A stretch of 64,000 nt of DNA. It comes from Bradyrhizobium sp. 186 (lineage in GTDB: Bacteria; Pseudomonadota; Alphaproteobacteria; Rhizobiales; Xanthobacteraceae). Each line of letters begins with the position of its first letter. The stretch's first letter is position 1. The notes below the pieces were generated by a model. The model saw only the letters and a list, made by a program, of their open reading frames with translations. It did no database searches and was not told where the DNA came from. The stretch lies in the NCBI RefSeq assembly GCF_023101685.1, contig NZ_CP082165.1:62001-126000 (forward strand), in the 5' to 3' direction. A program made the position numbers and the translations under genes. Shown piece by piece: positions 63,181 to 64,000 of the stretch.

Positions 63181-64000
63181 CTACTCCATGGTCAGAACCA
63201 TCCGGAACCGTGCCTTGCCGGACATCATCCGCGCGTAGGCTTCCGCGGCGCGTTCAAGCGGCATGGTTTCGATCATGGCGGCGACGTGGCTAAGGACACT
63301 GAATTTGAGCGTGGCGTCGCCCGCCTCGGGCGTACCCGTCAGCGCGCCGTCGACACTCAGCTGCTTGAAAAGTAGTTCGAACGCCGACAACTCGATCGGC
63401 TCATCGGTGGCCCCGAGCGAAATCATAACGCCGCCACGTCGCAAGCCGCCGAGTGCGGCTGCGACAGCCTTGCCGCCAGAGGCGGTGGCCAGCACCACCT
63501 GCGCGCCCCCGCGCTCCTGGAGTGCCCTGGCGACATCCGTCGTATCGCTGTCGATATAGTGATGAGCGCCCAGTTTCTTCGAAAGCTCGGCCCGATCGGC
63601 CCCGCGGTTGATTGCGACAACCTCGAACCCCATGCGCCGCGCGTATTGCACGCCGAGGTGGCCCAGTCCGCCGACCCCGAAGACCGCAACCAGATCTCCG
63701 GCTCGTGCCGGCGAGTTCCTGAGGGCGCTGAAGGTCGTTAGACCAGCGCATAACAGGGGCGCAGCATCGACCGAGGAGAGATCGTCCGGCACAGCGATCA
63801 AGCCGCTTGACTTGGCAATCATCATCTCGGCGTAGCCGCCATCGTGCTGCACCCCCGTGTAGCCCTGGTTGGTGCAGTTCACGAGATCGCCATCGCGGCA
63901 GTAGACACAGTATCCGCAGCTGCCGCCGAGGAAGCCGACGCCTACGCGTTGGTCCGGCTTCCAGCCCTGGACGCCTTCTCCGATTGCGTCGATCCGGCCG
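63181..64000 (-). CDS. Zinc-dependent alcohol dehydrogenase, partial
   Basis: The frame runs off the right edge; 272 C-terminal residues plus the stop are visible. The structural zinc motif is complete (SCGYCVYCRDGDLVNC), followed by the GGYAEMM block and the Rossmann fold VAVFGVGGLGHLGVQYARRM. It ends AEAYARMMSGKARFRMVLTM. This is the AdhP/cinnamyl-alcohol branch of MDR enzymes. Catalytic zinc ligands at the N-terminus lie off-window. As first gene of the operon it would make the aldehyde used by the aldehyde dehydrogenase. Confidence 0.92.
   Translation of the reverse strand, partial: GRIDAIGEGVQGWKPDQRVGVGFLGGSCGYCVYCRDGDLVNCTNQGYTGVQHDGGYAEMMIAKSSGLIAVPDDLSSVDAAPLLCAGLTTFSALRNSPARAGDLVAVFGVGGLGHLGVQYARRMGFEVVAINRGADRAELSKKLGAHHYIDSDTTDVARALQERGGAQVVLATASGGKAVAAALGGLRRGGVMISLGATDEPIELSAFELLFKQLSVDGALTGTPEAGDATLKFSVLSHVAAMIETMPLERAAEAYARMMSGKARFRMVLTME

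Noticed and set aside
1..64000. CRISPR array, rRNA genes, riboswitches, symbiosis genes
   Set aside because: No regularly spaced repeats, rRNA-like sequence, recognisable riboswitch core, or nod/nif/fix gene was seen.

Overview
The window looks like accessory DNA from an alphaproteobacterial chromosome of the Bradyrhizobium type. It is GC-rich, the metabolic genes and their LysR, RND and OpgC content are typical of that order, and insertion sequences and broken genes are dense. This assignment rests on remembered family resemblance, not on a search. No ribosomal RNA, CRISPR array, nodulation/nitrogen-fixation gene or complete tRNA was found. Two 3' tRNA fragments, a CAU-anticodon tRNA at about 7.85 kb and tRNA-Arg(CCG) at about 30.25 kb, look like attachment-site scars of integrated elements.

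Layout. 1-3.4 kb: a large Ser/Thr kinase-AAA ATPase running off the left edge. 3.5-7.9 kb: a type IA topoisomerase III gene cut by one in-frame stop, a P4-type integrase, and an att scar preceded by four 10-bp-phased GCGGA repeats. 8.3-12.3 kb: a compact operon (MFS transporter, signal-less NMT1-type protein, maleate-isomerase-like enzyme) divergent from a LysR gene, with a strong palindrome between them. 12.5-14.8 kb: an IS5-family copy and fragments of a chemotaxis receptor, an IS91 transposase and a serine recombinase. 15.1-17.6 kb: a Gfo/Idh/MocA oxidoreductase, a convergent LysR gene and a small membrane protein with a clear terminator. 17.8-25.7 kb: a SoxR-like MerR gene, duplicated small membrane ORFs, a luciferase-like monooxygenase, a quinone-reductase-like enzyme and an RND pump. 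Nearly identical operators lie beside the MerR gene and the pump. 26-33 kb: a NYN-domain protein, tiny membrane ORFs and a decayed stretch holding pieces of LysR, porin, YbgC, Ku and a coiled-coil protein.

32.8-38.0 kb is an IS nest: an rve-type IS abuts a truncated IS66 unit, whose right end is interrupted by an IS4 element with a perfect 9-bp target duplication. 38.4-44.3 kb is a leftward operon encoding, in order of transcription, a Tat-exported PLP enzyme, a VTT membrane protein, a periplasmic solute-binding protein and a membrane PAS-GGDEF-EAL protein. It is the best candidate here for an undescribed system. 44.8-45.7 kb: joined scraps of ISL3, adenylate cyclase and GNAT genes. 45.8-53.6 kb: an FAD oxidoreductase with a divergent LysR gene, RlpA, small hypothetical proteins, and OpgC fused to an unrelated N-terminal module. 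54.3-61.3 kb: a second rve transposase, IS110, a cupin, and an IS701-like element between two direct IS5-family copies. 61.3-64 kb: a leftward aldehyde dehydrogenase, SnoaL-like and zinc alcohol dehydrogenase operon running off the right edge.

Most intact genes form small catabolic, redox-stress and efflux modules, each with its own regulator, embedded in mobile DNA that has repeatedly broken neighbouring genes.
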